From Toxotes chatareus (Eukaryota > Chordata > Actinopteri > Toxotidae), in assembly GCA_016801885.1 (NCBI GenBank), contig CM028893.1, forward strand, positions 12,945,950 through 13,009,949: 64,000 nucleotides of DNA. The letters are read 5' to 3'. Below the pieces are notes generated by a model. It made no database searches and was not told the DNA's origin. It saw only the letters and a program-made list of their open reading frames with translations. The first letter of the stretch is position 1, and the number at the start of each line of letters is the position of its first letter. Both the position numbers and the translations under genes were made by a program. Below, one piece after another: positions 13,851 through 25,537 of this stretch.

Positions 13851-15711
13851 CTTAACTGTAGTACATACCCTGCAAAAAGCAAGAACAGAAAGACACAGAC
13901 ACAGACATCATCTATCCTGCAAGAAACAACCGACACACCCTAAAACCATAATGATGCTAATAAAGTGAAGGATAATCTTCTGGGGAAAGGAGATGAGCTG
14001 TGAAGTCATTTTTCTCAGTTTCACTGCTCAGGCTGTTACTGCAGCTTTTGGCAGAAGGACACACGTAAACATCCCAATGAAACCGCAGAGCAGAGTCGAT
14101 TCTTGTTAAACTGGAAGAAAACAGACGGAAGTCATTGCCCTGGAATCTCATCTCCATTTCCTCATGCTTGATGCTATCAGTGTATTACCAGAGAAATAAA
14201 TGTGAACAAACTGGATTTGTACGAGGGGCTGACATATCGGAATTGCAATCAGACAAGGCTTAATTTTGATTTGTTAGATACATCGTGTTTGTTACGATGG
14301 TGCTGGGGCGGAAAGGAAAACCTGCTAAACTCACTTGGTCAAACATGACTTCGCTTCCAAGTACTGTGGTAGACTAAGAGTGTTGCTGGGAGTACTTTGC
14401 AAGTATAAGTGAACAATGAATTCAAAATATTTCCCATGTATGCTATTTATAATAACACAGCATGTGGCAACACTTATCACTTTGCAGTTGCCATATACAC
14501 AAAACACTGCCTGTCACCGCCTTAAGTAATGATTAATCTGCAAATATTTGCAAAAAAAAAAGAAACGATTATCGGACATTGTCTTAAAATAGCTGTTGAC
14601 TTGACCTCCAGATTAGAACACTAAATATGGTTGTGTGGATGTGAGATCTTTTTCAGAGCTCTGCAGAACATCCAGCACCTTTTTTTTTCCTATCAGCTGT
14701 TTTTCAGGATGTGAGATGCAGCAGTGAAAAAGAGGAGGAGGAACAGATTTATGATGGCAGCAGGTTCTCTCTCACTGTAAAGTTGTCCAGAAAACAAAAT
14801 TAATTCATATTAGAAAGTAACAATAAATAATCTAACAACAAATCCATCTTCTAACACATGAGTTTCATTGTAAGTGCATATTTGTATGTGGAGCCTGGGA
14901 ACAGTAGCTGGATAGCAGGATCTAATGGGGATGCACCAAACAAACCAGCAAACCTAAACTGAAAAAGCAACAGAAGAAACTAAACTATTTTATTATGGCC
15001 ACTAACAAAGACAAGGCCTTGGTGGGAAATTGTTGTTTTACTTTTTCCAAATGGACATGATTTACAGGAGGTGTTTAGATTTCCACTGTGAACCTTTCCA
15101 TACAGTTTTTGTTCTCTTTCTGAGAGAGGATGGACACCGTGGGTTAGACCCTCTACATTTTTGAGACAGAGACATATCCGCTGATGTGTCTTGAGTAGAA
15201 AATGAATTTTCAATCAACCCTTTAACGGCAGTGTGTGGGTTTCGGTGTGACCTTGAGTAACCTCTGCAGCTGTTGGGTATTCCATGCATTAGAAACTGGC
15301 TTCAGCAATGCATGAAACGGCTGAGTGTGTGTGTGTGTGGCCTGTGGTTAATGGATAGATGCATTGGCTATAAATGGAGGGAAGACAAGAAGGGGAAGGA
15401 AGAGGGTAAGGGAGGGAGAAAAGGAGGAATAAAAAAGGGATTGAGTGGTAGAGGAGGTAGAAATCATCAACAGGCCTCCCCTCTTCTCATTGTGTATTCA
15501 CCCCACTTCTCTCTCTGTCTCACTCTTTCACCCTCTCAATCTCATTCCCTGAGCCTCTCACTTCACTTTCAATTTCTCTCCCTCTGTTTGAACCCACCCG
15601 GTCTCACCATCTTCATTTATTCATCTCTCTGTCTGTCAGTACACGTTCCACCTTTCTTGCTCTTCTGTGGCCTTTCTCTGTCCCTCTGTTTCTCTCTGTC
15701 TTTGTGGTTAA

Positions 15712-15884
15712 CACACATGGCCAAAAATATGTGGACACGTGAACATTGCATCCATATCTGATTGCTGAACATGCGGTTCGTCTAATTTTAAGGGTGTTTT
15801 TCTTAACGATCAACTGGTTTCTTGGGTCAGGCATGCAGATAGGGGCGTCCGCATACTTTTGGCCACATAGTGTACGTCTCCTCT
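15712..15884. mobile_element. Tc1-derived MITE (~170 bp)
   Basis: Left end ACATGGCCAAAAATATGTGG and right end CATACTTTTGGCCACATAGT are imperfect inverted repeats of the GGCCAAAAGTATGTGGAC type found on fish Tc1-like elements. Only ~110 bp lies between them, with no coding capacity, so this is a deletion derivative. Confidence 0.72.
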
Positions 15885-15955
15885 GTTTTCCAGTCACACT
15901 GATGATCGTCAGCCAATCTATTGCTCTATTTCTCACTCTGCCTCCTTCATTCCAC

Positions 15956-15958
<3 letters not shown>

Positions 15959-16011
<53 letters not shown>
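15959..16011. repeat. (CT)n microsatellite
   Basis: 53 bp of uninterrupted TC, just downstream of the MITE and upstream of the possible promoter words. Confidence 0.95.
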
Positions 16012-16013
<2 letters not shown>

Positions 16014-16016
16014 CTT

Positions 16017-16060
16017 CTGATTGGCTGCTTTCTGCCTGGCTCTTTATGAATTGAACAGCA
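16017..16060 (+). promoter_or_regulatory. Possible promoter elements upstream of the MGNS exon
   Basis: An inverted CCAAT word (GATTGG, 16019-16024) is followed about 20 bases on by TTTATGAA. The region lies ~700 bp upstream of the ATG at 16754 and directly after a 53-bp (CT)n tract. This is pattern-level evidence only. Confidence 0.2.
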
Positions 16061-16668
16061 GCGGCTGGATGCGACTGGCTGGGAGCTAATCAACACAACG
16101 GATGCTCTCTCTCTCTCCCTCTCTCTCTTCCTCTCTCCCAACCACACACAGACACACACACACACAGAAATATATTCACATGCTCACCGGCAACAGCCAA
16201 ACCTTTCAGTGAAATGTGTAGAGGTTCACACACTCTTTTTCCTCATCTCTCTCTCTCTTTCTCACTCACACATACACATGCATGCTTGCACACTCATGTT
16301 CTCACACACACACACACACACACACCGGCACACAGCTTGCTTTGTCAACAGCTCACGTAGCGCTGTGCACTCAGGCGAGCTCTCACACACACACGTAGTG
16401 TAGGACACACACACACTCTCCTCTCTTTCTCTCTTCCTCATCTTCTGTCACTCACTCTCTCGTTCGCCCTCAGCCGCAATCACATGCCGAGCTTCACACA
16501 CACACATAGACATGCAGTCACACACTCTGGGACGCAGGCGGCTTCAGTGATGGTGTGACGCTCTGCCCTCTCACACACCCACACACACACTTACGCTTCT
16601 CGGCTGTCGCTCATCTTGCACACTCACATGCTTTAACACACGAGACGCACACACCTCGTCAGCCTCTC

Positions 16669-16711
16669 TCAGTCAGTCAGTCAGTCAGTCAGTGTGTGTG
16701 TGTGTGTGTGT
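16669..16711. repeat. (TCAG)6(GT)10 compound microsatellite
   Basis: A tetranucleotide array followed directly by a dinucleotide array. It ends 8 bp before the upstream ORF of the MGNS exon, so it would lie in its 5' UTR or promoter. Confidence 0.95.
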
Positions 16712-16718
16712 TGGTGGA

Positions 16719-16732
16719 ATGAGGCGGTGATG
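16719..16732 (+). promoter_or_regulatory. Three-codon upstream ORF overlapping an in-frame start (TGATG)
   Basis: ATG AGG CGG TGA (16719-16730) ends on a stop that shares its A with the ATG at 16730, the in-frame upstream start for MFWDRKNS-MGNS. Such overlapping stop-start pairs can allow reinitiation. Whether this RNA is made is not known. Confidence 0.35.
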
Positions 16733-16753
16733 TTTTGGGACAGGAAGAATAGT

Positions 16754-16808
16754 ATGGGCAATTCCCAACGACGGCCCAAGGGAAGACACAGACCCAAATC
16801 GGCAACAG
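16754..16808 (+). CDS. nhsl2: Probable alternative first coding exon of nhsl2 (MGNS... isoform)
   Basis: The ATG at 16754 has A at -3 and G at +4, a good Kozak context. It opens 18 codons, MGNSQRRPKGRHRPKSAT, plus one base, then a GT donor at 16809 (ACAG|GTACTT). The leftover single base joins the two-base start of the acceptor exon at 37826, giving an uninterrupted frame into TSGLEAES. The peptide is strongly basic (five R, three K-type/H residues within 15), which would suit contact with acidic membrane lipid or nucleic acid; that is inference. An in-frame upstream ATG at 16730 would add MFWDRKNS. A three-codon upstream ORF (16719-16730) overlaps that ATG. NHS-family genes are known to use several short alternative first exons. 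No transcript evidence is available here, so the start choice is uncertain. Confidence 0.72.
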
Positions 16809-16869
16809 GTACTTTATCTTCCTATTTATTGTGTTTTTACTGTATTTTTTGTGATTTTCTTCTTTTAGT

Positions 16870-17760
16870 CTTTTCATCCCTCTGTCCGTCCATCCATGTA
16901 CTGATTGTTCATCCTCGATCCATCATTCGTTTACATTCACATCTCAGCTGGCCACACTCGATCTATCTATCCATACTGGTTTTCCCTCCATTATTCTTTC
17001 AGTTTCTGCATCAGAAATGTCTCGTATTCAGGTGTCTCACGTCCGTACATCCCTCTTTTCCACCATCCATCCCATACTCACATGCACTTGGCAACCCACC
17101 ATTTAATTAACCTATGCAATGCAATCCTCTTTTCACTCTGTCACTCATCCATCTATCCATCCATCCTTCTTTTCCTCCATAGAAATATACACCTTACATG
17201 TCAAGCTCTCATTCCTTTACCCATTGTTCTGTCTAATGATCTGTCTCTCGGCTTTTCCGTCCAGTCCTTTCTTTTGTCCATGTATTTCCAAATTTCTCCA
17301 TCCCTCCATCCTCAAAATGTCATATTAAGGTGTTTCATGTCCATCAATCCCTCTTTTCACCCATCCATCCATACTTCTTTTTGACCATGCATCCATCCGT
17401 CCATTCTACACACATGCACACTTAACTTGTGAAGCCTTTATTCATCTGTCTGTTGATCTGCTATTGTTTTTGCATCCAGCCCATTGTTTCATCCATTTAT
17501 CTCCCAGTTTCTGCATCTAAAATAACTAATATTAAGCTGTCTTTTGTCCATGTGTCCCTCTTTTCACCCTGCCATCCATCCATCCATCCATCCATCCATC
17601 CATCCATTCTTCATTTATTTCACACCTTCTTTGGCGAGCCTTCATTCATTTATTTCTTTTGTTACTGATTTACCTGTCTAGTTCTCTAGTGCATATCCTG
17701 GTGTTTCACACCCATGCATCCCTCTTTTTGCCTCTCCATCATCCATCCATCTTCTTCTCC
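16870..17760 (+). repeat. Degenerate (CATC)n-rich region with a pure core
   Basis: Repeated TCCATCCATC phrases occur throughout, with a near-pure (CCAT)9 core at 17572-17607. It starts ~60 bp after the MGNS exon donor. Confidence 0.85.
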
Positions 17761-19756
17761 CGTCATCTTTCCCTTCGTCTGGGTTGCCAGGTTTGAATGA
17801 ACTAGGTCAATTGGTCTTTGCCTCTTGGCGAGTGTGTGTGTGTGTGTCCTGTACACTTTTTGCTTTTGGTTTACTGCTGCTGTGTGTGTGTGTGTGAAAA
17901 TATTATGGTTTTATGTTTCACACACTTTGCATCCCGCTGCCACATGCTGCAGTCTCGTGCATGCACGTGCTTGTTGTGCGTGTGTGTTGGTGTGTGTGTG
18001 ATTGCTCGGCTGCACTGCCTCGTCCTGCACGGCTGGATGGGATTACTAGTGGGCTCTTTAATTATCTCTAAGGGTGAGCGAGAGAGCGAGCGAGGTAGAG
18101 ATAGTGTACGAGAGAGAGAGGGGAAGGGAAACGAGAGAGAAGCGGAGATGACAGCCCTTGTAAATCTGCCCCTCTTACTCGCTTCCTCGTCGGACGATAA
18201 AGGAGGAGAAGAGGAAGAGGAGTGTGGGGAAGAAGGAGGAGCGAGGAGGGGTAAAAGGAAAGGAAGAGAGGAAATCAGAGGACATGAAAAAATAGGCTGA
18301 TGAGCGATTTTTGGCGATGAACGACTGGGAGGGATGAGCATGTTGCATTAAAGACACACATGCATAGTGTTTGAGTCATGATGCAGAGCTGCACCGTGCA
18401 CACAGTGACAACCGAGAGTAAACATACCCATATGCTCACTCCTTTTCTATGTCCACACACATTATGTGCATATCCCCCAGGACAACTGTGTGTGTGTGTG
18501 TGTGTGTGTGTGCAGTGCAGTATGTATGTAAGCTTTAACACGACCCGACAGCGAGCTAGCCTGCACACACCTGCTGTGGTGCAATAATCAGCACAAGACG
18601 CTTCCCGATATGTTTGACCTTGACTTTAATCAGCATTTATCAGACAACAGCGACAGACACGTTACTGTCACCAGGTGCTGCATCATGAACCAGACACTGC
18701 AATGTACCGTTAACAGTGATATAATGATGATAAGGTCAGGGACAAGAGGCGTAATTGATGCTTAATAGGTGAAAGGAAGTGCGTTTTTCACAGCGACAAC
18801 AACGTGATGACGTTTACCTGCAAGAACCTCTTGTAGCTTTTGTGAATAACAATTATTGCCTCTGGCCAGAGTGAATGGTTGAAAGTTTCTCACTGCTCCT
18901 CCTATCCAGTGTTCTAACAACCGAGACGCAAGCTTCAGGAGCTTAACCAGGCAGAATGAAGACTGTGTTACATCTTTGAAAGCTCCAGAGAAAGGCAGGA
19001 AGTGGACCTTGAGTTAGGATCTTCACCTTCCTAAGTTTGCCTCGGTTCCCTCCTGCCCTCTCACTTTTGCACATAATGCAGGTCGTACGAGACGACGAGC
19101 TCACGATTCTCCAGGGAGCAAACGTGTAGTTTTACATCTCTTGGATGTAAAACCCTCTCCCGCCCTCCCTCCTCCGTCCTTGTGTTTCAAATTCATTGTC
19201 ACTCTTCTTTTCCCTCTTCTCTCATGTTCATTTCTGGCTGTTGCCGGATCACTATTCCTTATGAAAGTTAAACATACACCGACACACATGAAAATATCTG
19301 CTGGATTTAGGTTTTCTATATGATGCCTGTGTTGCTGTGCTCTTCTGCTGCTATGCAACTGTTGTCCTAGTGATCACCCGACAACACACTTCCTTTGTTC
19401 CAGTTTTCGTGCTCAAAAAAAACGAAAGAATATTTTTTCACTACTTTTCTTCTCCTCTGTCGTTATTCGCTCTGCTTCCGTTCGCTCGCTCATGTTAAAA
19501 GGCATGACTGACCATACACACACGAGTACACACACACTAAACATGTTCATTCATATATTTTCAGATCGATGATGTCATTTTCAGCACAGCCAGCACCCTG
19601 CAGCAAGAGTGAAAGAGAGAGAGAGGGATGGATAGATAGAAAGAGAGGGAGGGAAAGAAACAAGGGGTGTGTGTAGAGATAATTGGATGGAGGCGAGAAA
19701 GGAGGATTTAGAGAAAGCGATTGAGAGATCTGAGGCAAGATATGCGATGAGAGAAA

Positions 19757-19799
19757 GGAGAGAGAGAGAGAGAGAGAGAGACGAGAGACGTAGAGCGAA

Positions 19800-19832
<33 letters not shown>

Positions 19833-19911
19833 CAATGGCCGGTGTAGAGAGACAGAAACAGGAGAGAGACAAAGAAAGCAGAAGAGAGGAGAGAAGAAGA
19901 AGAAGAAGAAG
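19757..19911. repeat. (GA)n / (GAA)n purine tract
   Basis: Two (GA)n blocks (19757-19780, 19806-19832) and an AAG run (19892-19911) within a purine-rich region from ~19.6 to 19.94 kb. Confidence 0.9.
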
Positions 19912-22585
19912 TAGGAGAGGAGGAGAAATGGGAGGAGACAGGAAACTGTGTCTGGGAGCGTGTGACTGAGGCTGCTGTTACCATGGCAACCATACAGGTG
20001 TTAAAGCAGGTCAATTGAATGCCGGTCGGCGTTCTGCCAGTGACCAACAAGCACGTGTGTGCTTGTGTGCGTCTGTGGATGCATCCACTGGTCTGTCCAT
20101 TCATTAACAGACTGTGTGTGTCGCCTACTGATCTGTGTGCCGCATGGTGGGGCGTGTCGCATGCTGCGATGCCTCATGTGTCCTGCTGATCAGTCTCACA
20201 TGTGAAAGGTGTGTCAAATGGAAACCGATGACATGACGAATACACTATTTAATGGACATTGTTTTTTTTCTTTTTTTGTTTCAGATCTGATCATGACTTT
20301 GTCGCAGACTCGACTAAAGTTGTCCCGACCGCTTATCTCTTCTGAATTGCAAATACCATGTTACTGCAGTCTGTTGTTAGCTTTTATCCCTTTTCTACAG
20401 CATCAAAATAAATGGTGTGTTAGATGGAGATAATCAAGAGCAGATGCTGCTTTAAGATAAAATCAGTCGGACTGTTGGACTTTCACAACAAACACTAACG
20501 TTGCCTTGTTCACTTTTAGAAGGCACTGAATGAAAAGTAAATTAAAAAGTTATAAAAAGAAAAGAAACTTAACGAACTGTTTTATGATCACACAAACCTG
20601 TTTCCCCATAGAAATTACATTTATTTCCAACTAATCTGCAGTTTATTGTTATGAGGATGTTGTTAATTTACATAGTTTGCAAGTCCCAAATACCTGCACA
20701 TACCAGTGAATTGTTCACAGACGTGTTTAGCCTTTCATACATTCATCACATGACTGCGCTAAACCTACACAAGCTGTGTTTTACAGACACGGTGGACATA
20801 GAGGTCACACGTTCACTGCCCCCTGCATCTTATTTCTTTCTTCCATCCTTTCTTTCGTGACACTGAAGCCGCTCTGGCTCCTTTTTATTTGGAGAAAAAT
20901 CAATGGTCACTGTTGCTGAGTCACAGGACATAAAGCTCAGAGGGTTACATTCACATCGACCAATCACCAAGTACGATTTCTGTCACCGCAAACAAATGTT
21001 TGGCTTATTATCAGAAAGTGGAAATTCAAAAATCTAATCAGTAATCACATAAATCCTCCCTTTGTTTTAACTCCAGGTCACAGTTTTAATGTTTGTAATC
21101 ACATTACTATAAGCTTTATGTAATCCATTACTTTATTTTGGTTGCATAGCAACACTCGGTCTGGTCAGTTTGCTCTTATGCCGGCTGTATAACACCTTCA
21201 GAGTCTCTTTGTTGTCTCACAGGTCTCAAAAATTCATGAAACCAGGTGAGACATTTTTTTTAACCTTCCTTTAGCCCAGGAAGACTCACCGTGCAGCCCC
21301 TCTTCTTCTCCAGAACTATTATTTTTCTGCACCGCTGTGCTTTAAATCCAGTTTCATAGGGGCTACTGAGTGCAGCCGTAGTCTTAATGGTGACTGAGCG
21401 GCTTCTCTGGTGCTGTCAGGAGTTAATGCCTTGCTGAGAAGAACCTCAGCTGTTGTATTTAAAGGTGAAAAGAGCATTAATCATCTGCGTGCTCTGTGGT
21501 GAAGATCTGCAAACTCAGCCCCCCTCACAGTCCCAGGCTGGCTTCTCCAACATTTAGGCTGCTGCAGCTTCCAGATATCAGATATTAATAACACTTGACA
21601 CTGACTTTGTTGATTTAATTCTTCCCAGTGTCTTTTTTTCTTTTTTTCACTCTCACTGCAGTGCACTGTGTAGCTTTCATTGTATAGAGTCCTCCCATTG
21701 TGTCTTGCTTGCTTGCAGAGATGTGCAGCAAGTCGAAAACCTGCTCAAACTCCAAGTGCATGAATTACTTAGAGTCACCATTTGAGCCTGGTGAACACAT
21801 TGAGTGTGTTGTTGAGTGTTTACTCTTGCGGGAGTGTTGCATGTGTAACATTTGAGTTGGAATTAAATCGACCGTAACACACCGACCTCACACAGGCTCA
21901 CATACAGAATGGATACCTAAACACACTGTGCGAGTGCTGTTGGTCGCTCTTGTCACCTCCAGTGTTTTCAGGAAGTAACTGTTGAGGAGAGGAAGGAAAC
22001 GAGCCGGGCTGCTCTGACAATAGACATGACGGAGCGAAGGAAAGGAAACAGAAAATATTTGAATCTAGATATTAGTCTTTGGGCCAGATATTGGTTGGAT
22101 TTAGTAATTTAATAGAGTGTTACTGATGAGAATAATTGCTAATATGCGGTTCCTAATTAAGCACTGGAGATGTGGGCCGAACAGGGCAGACAGTAAAAGG
22201 TACACAAACTTTAGATTTGGTAGAAAACCTATTCCCACTGAGGCTAAGGAGCAGGGGAAGTGTTTTAGAGGCGAGAGGAAAAGAGAAAAAAAGAAGGGGG
22301 AAGGCACAACACCCGGCACCATCAGTTTCCTCCCTTTCTCTCCTCTTGCACCATGAGAGAAAACAGTTTCTTTCCTTCTTGCCTTTCATTCTTTCTTTTC
22401 CCTCCGTATCTTTTTCCCCCTTCTCATTTTTGCCTGCTGACACACTCGTAGCCGCAGCCTGAATGAGTCACTGGGTTTACCTCTGTAGGCAGCTGGCCTC
22501 TCCTCCTCCTTCCTCTCCTCCTCTTTCCCTCTCTCTACTTTTCCCTCCGAGTTTACATGTGTGTGATTGTTTCTGTGCCGGGCAG

Positions 22586-22627
22586 AGTTTAGGAGCAAAG
22601 ACATGGAAGTTTTCTGGGCCAGGCCAG
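22586..22627 (+). CDS. nhsl2: Candidate 42-nt cassette exon, or alternative first exon from ATG 22603
   Basis: A weak acceptor (CCGGGCAG|AG) at 22584-22585 and a good donor (CCAG|GTAAGA) at 22628 bound 42 nt. This is a multiple of three and, entered in phase 1, reads EFRSKDMEVFWARP with no stop and leaves in phase 1. It would therefore slot between the 16808 donor and the 37826 acceptor without changing frame. Alternatively, transcription could begin just upstream and translation at ATG 22603 (MEVFWARP, 25 nt), which also ends in phase 1. The upstream 100 bases are pyrimidine-rich (TCCTCC runs) and carry TGAGTCAC, an AP-1-like word. Nothing proves transcription; the agreement of length, phase and open frame is the whole case. 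Confidence 0.4.
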
Positions 22628-24937
22628 GTAAGAGACACTGGGAATATTTTGATTTTTGGAGTGGATGTGAGGGATTCACGCGGAAGGAATCAGGGTTTAG
22701 AGAAGTTGGAGCAGGGAGCGGAGTGGTACTGGAACGAAGAGAACGGCTTCTTCTCACGATAAGAAAAGCTCGGGAATGCTCCACTTGACATTAGTGAGGG
22801 TAACGTGACCATGTAACATGTTACATAAATATTTGCATCATTTCTATATTTCCACATGCAGCTGTACATGCATTTTTTATGGACATGGCTTTGGTGTCTT
22901 TTGGCATTTTGAAGCAACATATCACTAAAATATTCTGTTTTTGAACCTTGCAGAAGCGTCTGATGCTTAATCAGAATGTGTGTGTTGAGGCCTGGCATGA
23001 AACGTTTCACAGTTCTGAGAAGCAGGAGAATTTTCACAGGTTGTTAGAAAAGGAAAAGCATCACCATGTTGCAGAACAGCATGAGAACACAGGAAACAAC
23101 AAACAAAAGTACCTTGTTAACTTTACTCTCTTTCGAAAGTTTTAAAATCTTAAATTTGTCTTTCATTTTCTCCATTAGAAGCTTTATGGTCGGAAAAAAA
23201 TCAGAGAATTATTTTTCCGCCTCTTCACTGAAGCAGTGTGATGTTTGATCTGATTCAAACTCCAGACTCCTCATTTCTTATGTCTGGTGCATTATTTGAT
23301 ACGCATTTTCCCAAATGTCAGACTGAAATATTTCGGGATATCACCCAGCATTTAAATAAAGTTCTGTGGGATAACATTTGGCAGCACAGCGTGGGTTTTA
23401 AATGAGCGCAGCTCAAAAAAAGGGTGTGAGAAATGGAGCAAATCTGCTGGTTGAATGAGCGATGAAACGTATGGTCACGCTTACATGAGACAGACAGGCA
23501 GCTTAGCATGTGGTCATGTGTGTGAGTGTGTGTTTGTGTGTGTCATTACCTCTGAAAGGCTCTTTGTGTGTCGAGGAGTCCGCGCTCTGCACTTTGCTTG
23601 TCCTTTCTCCCCTCGAAAAGTCTTTACACATGGCTGTTAAGGTGCTACAAGGTCAAACGAGGTCATATGTGTGTGTGTGTCTCTTGCTCTATGCTCTCTC
23701 GCACACACACACACACACACATTGGTTTGACTATGTTGCTGAAAGTGCATTTTGACTCTGGCTTGGTCACAGTGTGGTTTTGTGCTCAGCTACAATGGTT
23801 TCCAATAGGGCAATTATTATAATATCCAATACACACACACACACGCAGCTGCACACAGCTTCTGCTTTCCACCATTTTACACTCCAGTATGGAAAACTGA
23901 CACACACACTCACACACACAGTCCTATGTTCATAGCACACATGCATACAGTATTTCACATACTTATATATCACGCTCAGGTTCATGATAGTACACTCACA
24001 CACATGCACATATCTCATTATCTCCCTCTCTCTCTCTGATTATGTTTCTATGTCTCTCACACTCCCCCTCCGCTTCCCAATTTAATATGAAAATGAAAGG
24101 GAAAGAAGTCGAGCCTCATTGAATTTTCATGCAGATGAGCTGCTAAATGCAGCGCCTCGATCGTCGGGTCGGCCCGCTGATGGATAGAATGACGGGTGTG
24201 AGCCTGAGGATTGAGCAGAATAAAAGGAGGTGAAGAAGAAGATGAAATGAAAGCAGGTTATATATATATATTTTTTTTAATTTCACATCTTCTGCAGACT
24301 TTGTGTACAGAGGTGGCAGATACCTGTTAGACACCTGTTTGATGATGGTGAATATGAGCTGGGAGGAAACATTAAGTCTGGGTTTTTCATTTAGTTTGAA
24401 CAAACAAGAACAAAGTTTCTGTACTTGCCCTGCAGATCGTCTGAGGCAGTGAGAAGGACAGATGGCTACAGAAGAAACAATAGAAAGAAAGAGAGGGTGA
24501 TTTGTCCAGAGGTAATAAGGTGGACAGTAGAGGCAGGTAATAAATTTACACCTGCCCCCCGACCTGACACGAGCATGACATTTGTATTTCTGGTGACTTG
24601 CCTGTAAAGTTTACATACCAATGTGTGTCTGTGTGTGTGCGCGCGTGTGAGTGTGCATGTGCATGTGTGTGTGTGTGTGTGTGTTGGTGAATCTAAATTA
24701 AATAAGGATGTAAATGATGGCTCTGACCTGCGAGTGACTTTCCCTGAAGCATTTCGGCTCCATACAAGCTTGTGTGTGTGTGTTCAGTGTGTTTCTCCTA
24801 AACCTACCACGTCTTTCCATTTTGAGTCCAACAGTCTCTGTTTTTCAGTTGTTTTTCTTTTTTGTCATCGATTAAGCAGCAGACATTTGCTTTTATACTG
24901 AGTGAGAGCATAAATACCACTCTCGTGTCTACAGGAT

Positions 24938-24996
24938 ATATGTGAAGCTGGAGCCAGCTGTGATTAGCCTAGCTTAGCATAAAGACTGGAAATGGC
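24938..24996 (+). repeat. Fragment of a dispersed teleost repeat
   Basis: GGAGCCAGCTGTGATTAGCC followed by TAGCTTAGCATAAAGACTGG is a phrase I recognise from interspersed repeats in percomorph genomes. Only ~60 bp remains. Confidence 0.5.
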
Positions 24997-25334
24997 GATG
25001 ATCAGATCACTGCACAGCACCGGGGTTTCGTCTGTGCTCTTTGCGTTTATTAGACCTGTCTGTCTGGTGAGAAGGAAGAGAACAGGAAATGGATTTAGTG
25101 CTGTTTCCTGTCAAATTCTCCTCAGAGACAATGGCTCGTGGAAGTAATCTGACCGAGTAGGCGCAGCCCTCCAGGGCCAGTGGTGTCGTGGGAGGTGGTC
25201 TGGGCAACATCAAACCACCAAGAGCACCAGACACACACATGCACAGGCACAGTGTGGGAATAAGCCTGAACGAGAGGCGTGATGAAAAGAAAACACATTC
25301 TTTACGTCCATTTTTGTGGGATGTGAGTCATAGT

Positions 25335-25537
25335 GGGAGCTGGTATCGGTCGCCCGGTGCCAGTGGGGCCTGTAGTTTGCTGTCAGACGAGGTTAACTCT
25401 GTCAAAGCAGACTGGAACTACAGGAAGTGGTGCCAAAACAAATCTGAGGGCCTGGCAGCTGGTGATAAGGTTCCACTGGGGATTGTAGTCCGTTCCGACA
25501 GATGAGGTCTGCGGTCAAAGTGGGCTGGACAGGAAGT
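25335..25537 (+). repeat. Diverged two-unit tandem duplication
   Basis: Units at 25335-25428 and 25454-25537 share AGCTGGT, CCA(G/C)TGGGG, TGTAGT, CAGA(C/T)GAGGT, TCAAAG, CTGGA and AGGAAGT in the same order. No coding signal is consistent across both. Confidence 0.7.

Larger units (their letters stand above)
1..16718. other. Non-coding upstream region, or intron of a longer isoform
   Basis: I see no convincing protein-coding exon in these 16.7 kb. Open frames here are short or driven by CT/GA/CA repeats. Contents listed separately are microsatellites, a G/T-rich degenerate minisatellite at 2.7-2.9 kb, a 25-nt microexon-like element at 2398-2422 and a Tc1-type MITE at 15.7 kb. A CpG-richer patch lies near 4832-4920. 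If a first exon carrying the family's WAVE-homology domain exists further left, this whole block is intron 1. Confidence 0.6.

Noticed and set aside
16754..16808. N-myristoylation signal at MGNS
   Set aside because: Gly2 and Asn3 look promising, but residue 6 is Arg where the usual pattern (G-x-x-x-[STAGCN]) needs a small residue. Not claimed.
20284..20433. Possible exon after TTTTGTTTCAG
   Set aside because: Open for ~50 codons but without a donor or recognisable sequence.
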